From NCBI RefSeq assembly GCF_035222275.1, contig NW_026946359.1, positions 2,356,001 through 2,420,000 on the forward strand: 64,000 bases of DNA, written 5' to 3'. The position numbers and the translations under genes are program-made. A model generated the notes under the pieces. That model was given only the letters and a program-made list of their open reading frames with translations, was not told the origin of the DNA and did no database searches. Shown one piece after another: positions 47,040 through 58,658 of the stretch. How positions within the stretch are numbered: position 1 is the first letter of the stretch; the number at the start of each line of letters is the position of its first letter. Source of the DNA: Podospora bellae-mahoneyi (Eukaryota > Ascomycota > Sordariomycetes > Sordariales > Podosporaceae).

Positions 47040-47868
47040 CTTGTCAGGAGGGTGTGCGGGGTGATATGCGCCGGCTTGCGCTGAAACTGCCACTGCCGGG
47101 CACAGAAGTTGAAACTAGGTACGGGATCTAGGGACTGCTTTCCCTCTCCAGATCCTTGAGGTGCGTGTATATCTCTCACCGAGAAAGCTGCAAGTGGTGC
47201 CGGAAAAGGGTCGTGATTCTGCCTGATGGAAGGCGGGGTGGTGCAGGGTTGGGAGACGACGTCCTCTCGCCAAGGCGTCAGCTGCAAGACGAACCCCTCC
47301 TTGAACCAGAAACGAAACACCCAGAAGACAACGAGTTAGAGGATGATGTCCGGAAGCACATGCAGTTGAGACAGGAATGCCAGAAAAAAAAAGTTACAGA
47401 TCGAGACGTCGACGGGAGACCGGGGACGAGGTCAATATGCGGCCAGATGCGCAGACTCTCCTGACAGGGGAGCACCGAGGAGAGACAGGGGATTGTTCCG
47501 CGGGAGGGGCACCGACATGGGAGGTGGCGGCACTTGCGCACAGCTTCACGCTCAAGGACCCGTCGGCGAGCGCAACCGTGATTGGCCTTGCACCGTGGGC
47601 GCTTAGAGGTCTGCCCGTCTCCAGCCAGTGAGCAGCCCAAGCAAAGCGCCTTCACTGCCATGGCATGTGGCATGGCGGTTGCGTACCCTCACAATTGGGC
47701 ATATCGCATTGAAGTCGACCCCGCCTAGACTCCATCTGAACATGCCGAGACGATAGAGAAGAAGCAGCAGATGCGGGTTGGGGGCGGAAACTGTCCATTC
47801 ATAAATTGAGTGGTATGGAGTAGCTACCTACCTATCTTCTTAGAGTCTTTCCAGCAAAGCTCGGTTCA
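47040..47868. other. 5' flank of the WW-PhoD gene, no separate gene seen
   Basis: Open in several frames for short distances but with no recognisable product. It probably holds the promoter and 5' leader of the phosphatase gene, with an AAAAAAAA run near 47386. Confidence 0.5.
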
Positions 47869-48364
47869 TTAAGCCTTCGCACGCTGTACTTTCCACCAGT
47901 CCCCAACTCGAAGGCTGTCCATCAAGCGTACAATTTCATACTCGTCAGTCATAGGATATGTTTCCGCTTTTGGTCTAACTAACCACCTGCTGCCCTCATT
48001 CTCACCTGCCTTGCTGAAATACACTTCCCTGGGGGAGGGCAAGACAAGCGTCTGTTCCACTAGGCAACGCGATTCGTGTTTTTTCATAGTCGGACCAAGT
48101 GCCTGCCAAGGGTTGATTTATCTGACAGCAGCATGTCTGCCCTCTGACAACCATCATTTGGGTAGGCTCGTGGAAAACTCGAGTCCTGCACAAGTCAAAA
48201 CGGCACTTGCCCAGGGCAATTTGGGCGCCGTTGTTGTAGCTGAGCACCATGCCGCAGACTTGGTTCCTTGTCCAGCTATGAGTCTTTGCTTTGTTGTTTT
48301 CTGGAAAGTAGAACAATTGAATGCTGGCTAGATCACCGAGTCGAGCGAAACTGTCGCGGCTCAA
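47869..48364 (-). pseudogene. Relic of a fungal hypothetical protein C-terminus
   Basis: Two overlapping minus-strand frames read like consecutive parts of one protein. The upstream one (48364 to about 48090) has ARLGDLASIQLFYFPENNKA and SWTRNQVCGMVLSYNNGAQI, a pattern I associate with C-terminal parts of uncharacterised fungal proteins. The downstream one (48087-47869) has YEIVRLMDSLRVGDWWKVQR near its end. A frame change is needed to join them, so the locus looks broken or mis-spliced. Protein-like fragments farther upstream (48882-49292, 49423-49728) may belong to it. The family assignment is weak. Confidence 0.3.
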
Positions 48365-50625
48365 GTGAGCATCGCGTGGGCGCGACGGTGGTACGGGGCT
48401 TGGTTGACCGATGCTAGGGTCACGATAACCCTGAACAGAACAGAAAGTGCTGATGGTTTCTGATAGGAACCATCGCGGTTCATTTTGAGATGGAGAACCA
48501 GTGCCATGGGCATGATGCTGTGCTCATTTACCATGTAGGTCTGATGGCTGTTGTACCGTAGACAAAATAGACCCCCAACCCAACCGATACCAGAGAGCTC
48601 CCTGCGAAATTATGATGTGATATGTAAGCATGCTGCGGACAGAACAAGCAGAGTAGTCATGAGCATGCGATACAACATAGCAGTAATGCCGTATGGTAGC
48701 CCAGAACAACGTAAGGCGCCCGAGACCAGACCACCAAGGCAAGGTCAGTATCGGTGAGGGCGCTGATAGAGGAGCCAGAGGGACAGACCTTGAACTACAA
48801 AACGGCCCCTCGCACTGCAAAGGCCTTCGATTCGGACCTCCCAGGGCGATGGACGGGCTTTTCTTGTAGCCTTTCAACCCTCTAAAATCCGCGCGAGTCG
48901 ACGGTCAGACGAATGATCTGTGGCATGGCCGACTCACAACCGTTTGCTGCGAGGACAGGTTCTTCGCCGCGCTCCCAAGCGGAAATCTTGGATAGATGAA
49001 AAGCTTGTGGCATGACAGACAACGGGGGCCCATTCGCCGCGAGCCCAATCACTCGAGTGAGCCTCCAAACAAGGTTGTCGGCCGAGAACTTTGGATCATC
49101 TTCGTAAGCTCGGGTGGCAGCCGGGTAAGCTGGGGCAAGCCCGAGAGCTGCAGCAAAATGGTGTACAGGGAGGATCTCGATGCTGCTATTCTCTAGTTGT
49201 AGCTTGGGGCGAATATTCCATGGTTGGCTCCATGTGGAAAGCTCCCGCAGCGCTGTCAGTACCTCCTGCTTTGATATTTGGCGGTATCGCATAAAGATAC
49301 GGAAGCAGTCATCGTGTACTGAGAGGCGGTTAGAAACTGTGCTTCATGGTGAATGACAAGATACCAATTACCCCGCGAACGCTGTTCCTGACTCTTGAGT
49401 TCTTGTGCAGCGAAGGCTCGGATCAGCGCCGAAAACTTTCAGATTCGTCAGTCGTGTCGGCCTGAAGCTCCTGTGCCGGCCATCTTCCAGATAGCCAGGC
49501 GGCCAACAGTCGCAGAGGGCGCAGCGCGATTTCCACATGAGTGCGGTCGCAGTTGATACTGGTAGGCGTCAATGGTTGAGGTCGAACACAGAAGAAGGTT
49601 GGCTTTTTTTCTTCTTCGAAAAACCAACCGGTGTCGAGAAAATTAAGCTCCCAACACAAGCCACAAGCCTGATTGATGTCTTGACCACTGCCATTTTGAC
49701 AAGCCCTCAGCCCAGTTTTCGTAGCCACATGTGGAGAGAGCCGATGAGGCTCGTAAACTTAGTTCTGAACCTTCACAGGGTTAACTCGACATAGTTCGAG
49801 AGGGTAATGTTCTGAGAGCTCGCTCTCTCTCTTATACCATGATATCAAAAGGGGAAGCCGATGATGAGAATGAAAAAGGTAACGCGTTGCAACGCCGTCT
49901 CTGCCAGGCCGTCTTACACGGCTTCTGGACCAATCGGAACTGCTGATGGGCATGCGGGGTTAGCCGCTTCGTGCATGTGCATCATGGACATCTGCGGTAG
50001 CTTCTAAACACAGTCACCTGCAATTGCAAAAATATCTGCAACTGTCTCTGCATTGCATCATCAACTCTGGATGCCGCTCCCGGCCGATGGCCTGGGCTTC
50101 GGAGCTTCATCATCACCCCCGCTCCAGTGGATATTGAGACGATGTCGGACGGGAGGCTGGGGACCAGTTGCACCTGCATCTCGTCAAGTGACAAGAGATA
50201 GGATGATGTTTACAACAGCCACGACACCCCTTGCTGTTTAGCTTCTTTCTTTGTTTCATCCTCTTTCCTCTTCGTTTTCCTATGAAAATTCATCCGACCC
50301 TATCTTTCTTGACATATTCCAGCCTGTCACCCGCATCCTCCACTGACAGCCATTTCCCCACAGTCGCTTGCAAGCCCCGCAAGGACCGGGGCTGCAAGAA
50401 GCGTTTCTTGGCTGCTTGGAGCTATTCAGAATCCCCACCCTCAGAGCTTGTTATCGGCCGGCCCCCTCCAAGTCCAAGCCATTGACGAACCAAAGATCCT
50501 GTTGTTCGTCCAGTCTTTGGTCCGACTCGGATATAAGTCTCATCCAAGGTCGTGACGGCGAAAACACACTTTTCCCCCTCTTGCTGTTCATCCCCGTGCC
50601 CGCAAAGCCCAAGCACAAGCCCACC
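48365..50625. other. Gene-poor stretch before the Fmp42-type gene
   Basis: Short frames only on both strands. The last 250 bases are C/T-rich and are presumably the promoter and leader of the transporter gene, whose ATG sits in a CCCACCATG context. Confidence 0.5.
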
Positions 50626-52432
50626 ATGTCACTGCATCGTGTTGCGTCGCTCGAAACTTTCGCCATCCTCCCAACCGACCAGAGGTCAAGGAGGAGCTCC
50701 GATGCTTCGGCTCGCGCCCGCAAATTAACCTTCAACCCGCTCCCGCAAGAATGGGATCCTCCAGCTGGCCTGGACCAACTTCATGCCGTTGGCGCCTTTG
50801 AGGTGCCTCGCTGGAAGCGTCTACGTACGTCTCGCATCTCCTCACTGTGGCCTTTTGGTGTCGTTGCCCCAGTGTGCTCATGCAGTGTGTGAGAACAGTC
50901 CAGGTTGCCGCCGCCGTCTTCTACTGCCTCTTCGCGTCCGGTGTCGTCTTTGGATATGCCGCCATCAAGCCAGTCCTCAAGTCGGAGGGTGCCTACAAAG
51001 ATATCTGCTCAGCCCCGGGCGGCCTAGTCAGCGAGGACACATGCATTGAGATACATCTGAACTTGATGTTCACGGTGGCTGCTGTAGCTACGAATGTTGC
51101 TGCTCTCCCTATTGGAGCTATCCTCGATCACTATGGGCCTCGGGTGTGTGGTGTACTTGGCAGTCTCTTCCTGGCCATTGGCGCGGCGTTGATGGCCAAC
51201 GAGAGCCGCTTGCCTTTTGACGGCTTGTTGTTTGGTTATCTTTTCCTGGCTCTGGGAGGCCCCTTTACCTACATCTCGTCGTTCCAGCTGTCCAATGCCT
51301 TCCCCAAAAACTCGGGTCTCATTTTGGCCCTCTTGACGGGCGCTTTCGACGCCTCCAGCGCCTTGTTCTTGGTGTACCGGATCGTCTTTCAAAAGTCAGA
51401 GGGCGCCTTTGGGCATCAGCGGTTCTTCATGGTGTACTTGATTGTACCTGTGGTGATCATCATCTTGCAGTTTACGCTGATGCCATCTCAGTCTTACAAG
51501 ACGGTTGGTGAGCTGGTGGAGGAGATCGAGGAGCCAGTCGCCGAGGAACCGGATGACCAGGTTGACGAAGAAACCGCCCTGCTTCAGGAGGAGGAAAGAC
51601 AACATCGCGCCGATGTCATCGAGGGTCTCCAGAACGTGCTCGGCTCGGCCAAGGCGGACAAGCAAGCGAAACGCGAGGAGCGCAAGAATGAGATCTCGGG
51701 TGTCTGGGGTGTCATGCACCCCTACACGTCTTGGGAGCAGATCAAGTCCCCTTGGTTTATTTTGATCTGCGCTTTTACTGGTATGCTGCTGCTTTATCTG
51801 ATCCTCGACGTGCGTCTAATGTTTGGTTGTTCACAGTTATCCAAATGACCCGCATCAACTACTTCGTTGCCACAATTCGCGCCCAGTACGAAGCCATCTT
51901 TGGCTCTATCGAAAAAGCGGCCGAAATCAACGAATTCTTCGACCTCGCTCTCCCCATCGGCGGTATTCTCAGCATTCCCTTCATTGGTATGATTCTCGAC
52001 CACACCAGCACCGTTACCGTGCTTGCCTGCCTCGTCACATGCGCCACCACGATCGGCGTCCTGGGTATCATCCCGCAGACATGGGCTGCGTACGGAAATA
52101 TTTGCCTGTTTGTTCTTTACCGTCCCTTTTATTACACAGCGGTGTCGGACTACAGCGCCAAGGTGTTTGGATTCAGGACGTTTGGCAAGGTTTACGGTAC
52201 GATTATCTGCCTATCTGGCGTCTTCAACTTCTCGCAGTCTGGGTTGGATTTCTTGTTTCACCAAACCTTCAAGGGCAATCCTCTTCCGGTGAATGTGATG
52301 TTGTTGAGTTTGGGGTTGGCAGTTGGTCTCGGGCTGGTAGGCTTCGTGGCTATCAAGGCAAAGATGATCAAGAGGAAGATGCTTTCAGAGGAGGCATACG
52401 GTGCGTTCAGTGACCCAAGGTGGAATCACTAG
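50626..52432 (+). CDS. Major facilitator superfamily transporter, Fmp42 type
   Basis: Exons 50626-50824, 50899-51780 and 51837-52432 give 558 aa. A polar N-terminus (about 65 residues, Ser-rich, ending VPRWKRL) precedes 12 predicted membrane helices. The first is LQVAAAVFYCLFASGVVFGY followed by AAIKPVL, typical of the Fmp42/SLC43-like group. MFS loop 2-3 reads GAILDHYGPRVCG, and its pseudo-repeat in the second half reads GMILDHTSTVTV. A 100-residue acidic cytosolic loop (EEIEEPVAEEPDDQVDEET) splits the two halves. The acceptor of intron 1 was chosen as GAACAG because it restores LLQVAAAVFYC; a nearer AG would insert extra residues. The substrate is unknown; related carriers move amino acids, and yeast Fmp42 was found with mitochondria or vacuoles. 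Confidence 0.9.
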
Positions 52433-53277
52433 GGGAGGTCCAGCTTCAGCAAGAAGAGCAGGAGAAACAGATTGTCGCGGAGTTATCAGAATAGCGGGGG
52501 TGGTTTGTAAAAAGAAACAAGATGAATGTTGGAAAGGAAAAGGAAAAGGAAAAGGGATTGGAGGACGATAATGGTGTTTTTGTGTGGCATGGACAAATCG
52601 GTTTGGATGATACCTGCATGGTGGGAGGAGGAACGCATGGGCACATGGCGATGGCGCACTAAGGATTTTTGGTTTAACGGGGCATTTATGTTGAGCATGA
52701 GTGGTAAGCAAAGCGTCGAATATTTAACATTTGCATATCGGACCTTTTCCCGCTTTCTCTCTCGTGATACCTTGAGTACGGGTCAGAGTTGCTGCTTGGA
52801 CAAGACTATACCAGTGGGCGACACCTAACCTACCAAATTGGCGTGCACGACGTCATTTTAATTTTTTCGATGTCTATAAAACCTAGAAAACTATCGTTTC
52901 GACACCTGCTCGTGAACAAGACTGGCAACATATTGCGCAAGACCAATCGAAGACTCTCGTACAAGTATCTATCCAACCTGTTTCAAAAACCATCAACCAT
53001 ATTTCAAGATACCTCTTATGGACTACCTGTCTTCTGTTCCACTGGATTATCATTGTTCAAAAGCCTTCTGAAATCAGCTAGAAAGACGGCACGCTGCCTC
53101 AAAAAACCAGTCGCACGGTGTTGAAAGACACACCAGTGGTACGACATGGCCACCCGAGTACACTTGAACACGACCTATACTCTCGACCTGCCAACTCCCT
53201 GAATTCTTCTCCTCGTAATCTCACCCTCCAAACTACAACCAGACTAATCCTAGGTGGCAAAGAAGAAAAACCCCTTC
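52433..53277. other. Convergent intergenic region, no gene seen
   Basis: The 0.85 kb between the ends of the transporter and hos2 genes carries an iteration AAAGGAAAAGGAAAAGG near 52535-52555 and otherwise short frames. Probably two 3' UTRs. Confidence 0.6.
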
Positions 53278-54780
53278 CTAAACAGCCATCTCCCCCTCCA
53301 CTCCCAACCCCTGCTCCTTCACCCTCCGCTCCACCTCATCCCCCTCCCTCTCCCCCCTCTCCTCCTTCAACCTCTCCTCCACCTCATCCCTCACCGGCCC
53401 CAAATCCGGCGGGATAATACTGCTCTGCACGCTCGGCGCGTGCTGCACAAACCTCAACTGCTCATGCACATGCGCCACAATGTCCCTCAGCCTCTTCTCC
53501 GTATTCTTGTTATTCCTCGGCTCACTCATACTCTGTTCCAGCGTCGGAAAAAGCGTCTCGTGCACAAAGTGCTGCCTCCACGGCGCATGCTGCGGGATCT
53601 CCGCCGGAATGTTCTGGTCGGCGCCAATCGCGATGGAGGTCTCGTACGCCCACGCCCTGGCCACGTTTCGGGGCGTGTACCCCCCCCCACCAAACAAAAT
53701 CATGGGAATGCCTAGACTTTTGCAAAACCTCACGCAGGCCGCGTGACCCTCTACCTTCAGATTGAACCTACCAAGTCGGTCGCCCGCAAGAGAGTCGGCG
53801 CCGCACTGGAGGGCGATCGCACTCGGGCGGAACGTGGTGTTGACTTGCCCAATGATGGACTTGAACAGGTGCTCGTACTGCTCGTCTGTAATGCCGTCGT
53901 TGAGGGGGACGTTGATGGCGTGGTGAGCTCCGGGGTTGTGCTCGGATTTCGGACCGTTGTCGTTCAGCCCGCCGGTGCCGGGAAAAAAGACTTCGGGTTG
54001 GTATTTGTGGAACGAGACGGTCATGACGCGGTCGGTGCTGAAGAAGGCCTCTTCTACGCCGTCGCCGTGGTGGACGTCAATGTCGATGTATAACACGCGG
54101 GGGTAGAGCCGCAAGAGCTGGAGGATGGCGAGGACGATGTCGTTGATGTAGCAGAACCCGGAGGCTTCGGACTTTTTGGCGTGGTGAAGGCCGCCGCCCC
54201 AGGCGATGGCGATGTCGGATTGTTTGTTGCAGATTTTGCGGGCGGCGTCTAGGGAGGTGCCGGCTGACATGGAGCAATAGTCGTAGAGGCCGTGGAAGAG
54301 GGGACAGTCGGAACCGCCGAGGTTGAACTTGACGTCCTTGTCGGGGTTATCCAGGTCTCGGGGTTGGTCCTCTGGGGCGGCCGTCGCGAGGTAGTCCAGA
54401 TAATCGCTCGAGTGGAAAGAGTTGAGCTCTTCGTAGGTGGCGTGCCGGGTGTTGTAGTTGTCCATGGCGAAGGGCATGCCATAGGCTGTCACCAAGCTTT
54501 TGGTGAGAGTTAAACGCCAGGGCTTCATTGGGTGGGTTTGGCCAAAATGGTGCTTTTCCATCTCGGAGGTCGCGTGGTATGAGACCGTGTACCCTTTGGG
54601 TCTGACGATGTTGAACTCTTGGGCGGCGAGCTTCATTTTCTCAAAGTAGGCGGCGTTTTCGTGGTCGCTGGCCCTTCCGAGTGGGATCTCGAATTCCTCC
54701 ACGACTGGATCCATGTCGATGTTGTGAGGGAGGTAATTTGTCTTTGGCGGACGCCAGCGGTACGAATCGACGTCCATCAT
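53278..54780 (-). CDS. hos2: Class I histone deacetylase, Hos2/HosA type
   Basis: A single exon encodes 500 aa, starting at MMDVDSYRW. The catalytic domain spans about residues 45-380. It shows KHHFGQTHPMKPWRLTLTKS, GGLHHAKKSEASGFCYINDI, the zinc site DIDVHHGDGVEEAF, FFPGTG, ALQCGADSLAGDRLG and FGGGGYTPRNVARAW. The block FNLGGSDCPLFHGLYDYCSM points to Hos2 and not Rpd3. Hos2 is the catalytic subunit of the Set3 complex in yeast, acting on H3/H4 tails in transcribed genes. The C-terminus is Glu/Arg-rich. The frame continues upstream of the start but has no family similarity. Absence of introns is unusual beside its neighbours. It is divergent from the ING/PHD gene. Confidence 0.95.
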   Translation of the reverse strand: MMDVDSYRWRPPKTNYLPHNIDMDPVVEEFEIPLGRASDHENAAYFEKMKLAAQEFNIVRPKGYTVSYHATSEMEKHHFGQTHPMKPWRLTLTKSLVTAYGMPFAMDNYNTRHATYEELNSFHSSDYLDYLATAAPEDQPRDLDNPDKDVKFNLGGSDCPLFHGLYDYCSMSAGTSLDAARKICNKQSDIAIAWGGGLHHAKKSEASGFCYINDIVLAILQLLRLYPRVLYIDIDVHHGDGVEEAFFSTDRVMTVSFHKYQPEVFFPGTGGLNDNGPKSEHNPGAHHAINVPLNDGITDEQYEHLFKSIIGQVNTTFRPSAIALQCGADSLAGDRLGRFNLKVEGHAACVRFCKSLGIPMILFGGGGYTPRNVARAWAYETSIAIGADQNIPAEIPQHAPWRQHFVHETLFPTLEQSMSEPRNNKNTEKRLRDIVAHVHEQLRFVQHAPSVQSSIIPPDLGPVRDEVEERLKEERGEREGDEVERRVKEQGLGVEGEMAV

Positions 54781-55965
54781 TTCGAAGTGGTGGTGAGTTT
54801 GTGTGAGATGGGACGAAAATCTCAGGTGAGTGAAGGGCTTGGGAACGAGCTTTCTTCGAAAGAAATACGGGCCCTGCCGCCGAGCTTCAAAAAATATACG
54901 GGCCTCGCCTCGGAACAAGCTGGAGCTCGACGTTGAGCAAGCTCTCAATGTACAAAAATTTCGACAAATATACTGACTTGTGATGAATGATAGCTCGCTG
55001 AGATGAAAACCGTCGCGTAAAATTCACCAGTACCGTCACGTAAATGATTCCAGCTGGTTATCGCTTCTCGATGGTGATGATGATGATGATGATGATGATG
55101 ACGATCGTGATTTCTGCACCTGGGTATCCCACAACTATGATAGACAGTAAAAAGCCGCCTGTGTGAAGTGAGGAACTGTGTAGTGTAACAAGTTGATTGT
55201 GTTTTGAAAGACGGTGCTGAGCTGAGATCTTGAAAAGACCCTGGTGCCGGAAGCTGCCCATCTGCAATTGGTGGTTGCACCAGTCTGGCGTGGCGATCCC
55301 TTACCGTGGAAGAGGCTAACCGCTTTGGGCCTAGTCAACCGCAATCCGGCAGGGGCAGCCTTTCTCCATTTTTGACGATTAACTCCACAGCCGCCACACC
55401 AGAAACCTTTCCCTTTGGTGGACAGGGATCATATCAACTTGCATACAGTAACCTCCATCCACACGTAGCGACAAACACCACCGTGAAAAGGTCCTTTTTT
55501 CCTTTTTCGACAACAGGAAAAAGAGACAGTCGTGTTGTCTGGCTCCTGAGGTGAGCAAGCGGAATCTTTGCTCTTGACCCAAAACCCCAAGCTCTCCCCA
55601 AACAAGCCTCAAGAGCACCGAGGCACGCTGCGTCATTCTCGGCTTGGAGTCGTCCCACTCGCGACTCCACGCGTCTGCTCTCGCTTTTGCTCTCTTCCTT
55701 GCCCCAGTCTCTCTCTCTCTCTATCGATTTCATCTCACTCAATGCGCATTCGGAGTTTATAAGCGTTGATATACATCCGCTTTTTTTTCTTTTTTTCTCT
55801 CTCAGTCTTTTCATTCGAGTTCTCTCCTTCAACAGCCAGACCTGCCCAAGAGTCGGTGTCAGGATTTCCCTAAATTTCGACTGCGCTATACCCTTCAACT
55901 TATCAGTCTTACTTTTCATACCGCCATATAAGCACACGCTGAACTCGCGTGAGTTAACACTCATC
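54781..55965. promoter_or_regulatory. Divergent promoter region hos2/ING gene
   Basis: Nearly 1.2 kb separate the two start codons. The side next to the ING gene (about 55680-55830) is a long pyrimidine tract typical of fungal core promoters and leaders. A (GAT)n repeat lies at 55075-55100. Confidence 0.5.
55075..55100 (+). repeat. (GAT)n microsatellite
   Basis: About eight tandem GAT/TGA trinucleotides lie in the hos2/ING intergenic region. Confidence 0.85.
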
Positions 55966-57549
55966 ATGCCTAGAGACGATCTATCCATCGATTTCGTGCG
56001 CAAAATGCCACCAGTCGAGCAGCTTGACCCGGCACTGGTCCTGGATGAGTTTATCAACCGGGCTCAGAATCTTCCCGAGGAAGTTCGCTTTATGCAGGAG
56101 GAGCTTCGAGATAAGGAACTGCGGTATACGGCACTCAACAAGGAAAAGGACGAGCTGGATGAACGGTTACAGAAATGGATCAAGGCACATGGCAGCCACC
56201 AGCCCAACCCGAAGGAGGCAGAAATCCGCGCAAAGGCATTAAAGAACTATGACTTGCTTCAACAACTATCCGACGAAAAGCTCGCCCTCAGCGCCAAAGT
56301 ACTACAGGCTATAGAGAAACACACCCGCCATCTCGACATACAAATCAAGATGTTGTATGACCGGAACGAGCCAGGATTTGCTGACCCGGATGAGCTGCCG
56401 TCTCTAATCCGCCCAAGCGCTGCCAATATCACAAACAGTCCCATTGTTCGCCCCCCAAGCGGCACCAACGGGTCTTCTCTCAACCACCTTGCAAACAGTG
56501 TATCACAATCTTCCATGCGTGGTTCCAACTCTCAGATTCGAAATACCCAGGCTCAACATCATGGCTCGGCTTCGGCCCCCGCAACCCCAGCAGCAAGCAT
56601 GATCATGAATCGGCAAGCCCGCGAAGGGTCCGCCGGTCCTCCCAAACGTGGCCCCCGTCTCAACACAAGCATCTCCAACCTCCCAACCACATCCTCCGGC
56701 CTGGCCCGCCATTCCTCCCTCGGCCCCGGCACCCCAAAGGGCCACACAACCGCGGCAGGAAACCAACGAGCCGGCAGCGCCGGCCCCAGAGCCTCATCTA
56801 AGGCATCAGGCTCTGGAGTCGCCAACCGTAAAGCCGGCACCCCCTCCAGCAGCTCGGGTCGCATCTCTGCCTCCCACAAAAAAGGCTCCTCCCTCGGTGG
56901 GAACGACCCCCGAAGCGGAACAGCCAACAAATCCGGCCTATCCCGCGTCAAGCGCGCAGCAAAGAACTCTCCCTCCTCCACAGCGGAAAGTGAACTCTCA
57001 GACGCGGAATCGGCCGTCAGCGGCGAGGAAAGTGATGCTGCCCCATCAAGAAACAGCACCGGCAACAACGCAAGGGGAACACCCTCTTTACCTCGTCAAA
57101 ACTCGGGAAGCCACCAGTCTCTGGGTAATCAGCCCACAAGCAGCTCCACGAAGAACTCGCCTCACGCGGCTCACGTCCACAAGGCTGGCGGCGGCGGGCC
57201 GGGGAATCATCATGGCCCGCCACCGCCGTCGCACAACAGACATCATGATGACGACGATGCGATGGACATTGAGGAGGATGACGCGGGGGATGACAAGAAA
57301 TATTGCTCGTGTCGGAACGTGAGCTATGGGAACATGGTGGCGTGTGATAATGATGATTGTCCGTATGAGTGGTTTCATTGGGGGTGTGTTGGGTTGAAGA
57401 GCGAGCCGAACGGGACGTGGTTTTGTCCTGACTGTAGTCGGGCCGCGGCTGGGGGGGATAATAGGAAGAAGGTTGTTGGTGGAGGGGGAGGGGGAGGGGG
57501 TGGGCATGGGAGTAGGCCGGGTGGTGGGGGGGTTGGTGTTGGGGCATGA
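55966..57549 (+). CDS. ING-family PHD-finger protein (Pho23/Yng type)
   Basis: One exon from ATG 55966 encodes 527 aa. The N-terminal ING domain (about residues 15-120) shows [40 protein letters not shown] and [21 protein letters not shown] 300-residue Ser/Thr/Gly/Asn-rich linker follows. The C-terminal PHD finger (about 447-490) has the full C4HC3 set from [20 protein letters not shown] to GTWFCPDC, with the ING-specific WFHWGCVGL. This finger reads H3K4me3. The tail is a poly-Gly stretch. In yeast Pho23 sits in the Rpd3L deacetylase complex and Yng1/Yng2 in acetyltransferase complexes; assignment between them is uncertain. The start was chosen where family similarity begins, although the frame is open 93 codons upstream. 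Confidence 0.92.
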   Translation: MPRDDLSIDFVRKMPPVEQLDPALVLDEFINRAQNLPEEVRFMQEELRDKELRYTALNKEKDELDERLQKWIKAHGSHQPNPKEAEIRAKALKNYDLLQQLSDEKLALSAKVLQAIEKHTRHLDIQIKMLYDRNEPGFADPDELPSLIRPSAANITNSPIVRPPSGTNGSSLNHLANSVSQSSMRGSNSQIRNTQAQHHGSASAPATPAASMIMNRQAREGSAGPPKRGPRLNTSISNLPTTSSGLARHSSLGPGTPKGHTTAAGNQRAGSAGPRASSKASGSGVANRKAGTPSSSSGRISASHKKGSSLGGNDPRSGTANKSGLSRVKRAAKNSPSSTAESELSDAESAVSGEESDAAPSRNSTGNNARGTPSLPRQNSGSHQSLGNQPTSSSTKNSPHAAHVHKAGGGGPGNHHGPPPPSHNRHHDDDDAMDIEEDDAGDDKKYCSCRNVSYGNMVACDNDDCPYEWFHWGCVGLKSEPNGTWFCPDCSRAAAGGDNRKKVVGGGGGGGGGHGSRPGGGGVGVGA

Positions 57550-58658
57550 GGAGGGTTGATAAGCAGGTGTTTTTTGGAATGTAGCGAGGATTTAACATAG
57601 ACGGTGAAAGATGTCAAACTGGGTACTTGTAGAGAGGCGTTTGATGTTTTGTGATTAAATTGTTCAGGGTGTAAATATATGCTTGTTGTGTATGTTTGTT
57701 GTTCATTGTCAATCTAACCTGCGAGAGCGAGCTGCATTAGGGGGGGGAGTTAATCAACACTACACCTAAAAATTTCAATAGACGGCTTAGGTTAGAATAC
57801 CTGCTCACCCGTCGCTGCATGTTTATTGGACCACGTATACAATCTGAAACTACACCATTCATCGTGCCCAAACGGCATGTACGTCGTGAAATACCTAAAG
57901 AAAAGTTCGTGTGATATTACACTGCTAGGCTGTTAAGCCTCACGACTAGGGCGGACTAGGGCGGGCACACTTGCCCCCAGAACATGTTATGACAAAAGGT
58001 AGCTGGTTCAAAGAACCGGGAGTGTATTCATGGGCTTGTTCCAATATTTGCTGCTACCTATCTTGGTGTTTATGATGCTCTTGAAACACAAGAGACTGGA
58101 CACTTTTCTTTTGAACAACATGAGACGAAATGCTGGGACGACTTCAGGCCGTACAACAGAAGTGCACAAACATAACCCCGGGATGAGCAAGAATGGAAGG
58201 AGTAATAAAGAAAGTTTCAAGGGCATCGTCTGCTCAAAGTAGCTCTCCTCACAAAAGCCAACCCAAGCACAAGATAATGTCATTCATATTCACCAATCAC
58301 AAGCAGAGCAATATCATAAAAACAAATTCTACAGGCTACCATTTACTATCCCATATCTTCCACAGGATCAAGCCTTCCGTGTGTATTTTTTTTCTTCCCC
58401 AACCTTCAACCACCGGGCAAAAGATACCCTGCCCTCAGATTACTTTTTAAACAACAAAAAAAAACACAAGTAATCCGTCCAAGTCCTTTCCCGTCTTTCC
58501 CACAACTCAAGGCTTAGAACTCGCCATGGTATATCTACGCAATCCTGTTTCAAGGTGATGTCCAACCTGCAACAGAAGCAACAAAACCCAGCCAGTACTG
58601 TTAACGGCAACACAAAAACCAAACGCTATGTCCCTGCCCGATCCTAACAAAAAACACC
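57550..58658. other. Convergent intergenic region, no gene seen
   Basis: The 1.1 kb between the ends of the ING and ugp1 genes contains short frames only. The A/T-rich run at 58380-58460 beside ugp1 is probably its 3' UTR. Confidence 0.6.

Noticed and set aside
47040-47093. 18-residue N-terminal extension of the WW-PhoD protein
   Set aside because: The extended frame begins with GTG, not ATG; the ATG at 47039 has a good context.
54781-54948. Longer N-terminus for the Hos2-type deacetylase
   Set aside because: The extra 56 residues lack family similarity and overlap expected leader sequence; MMDVDSYRW is the natural start.
55687-55965. 93-codon upstream extension of the ING protein
   Set aside because: Translation of a pyrimidine tract; similarity to ING proteins begins only after MPRDDL.
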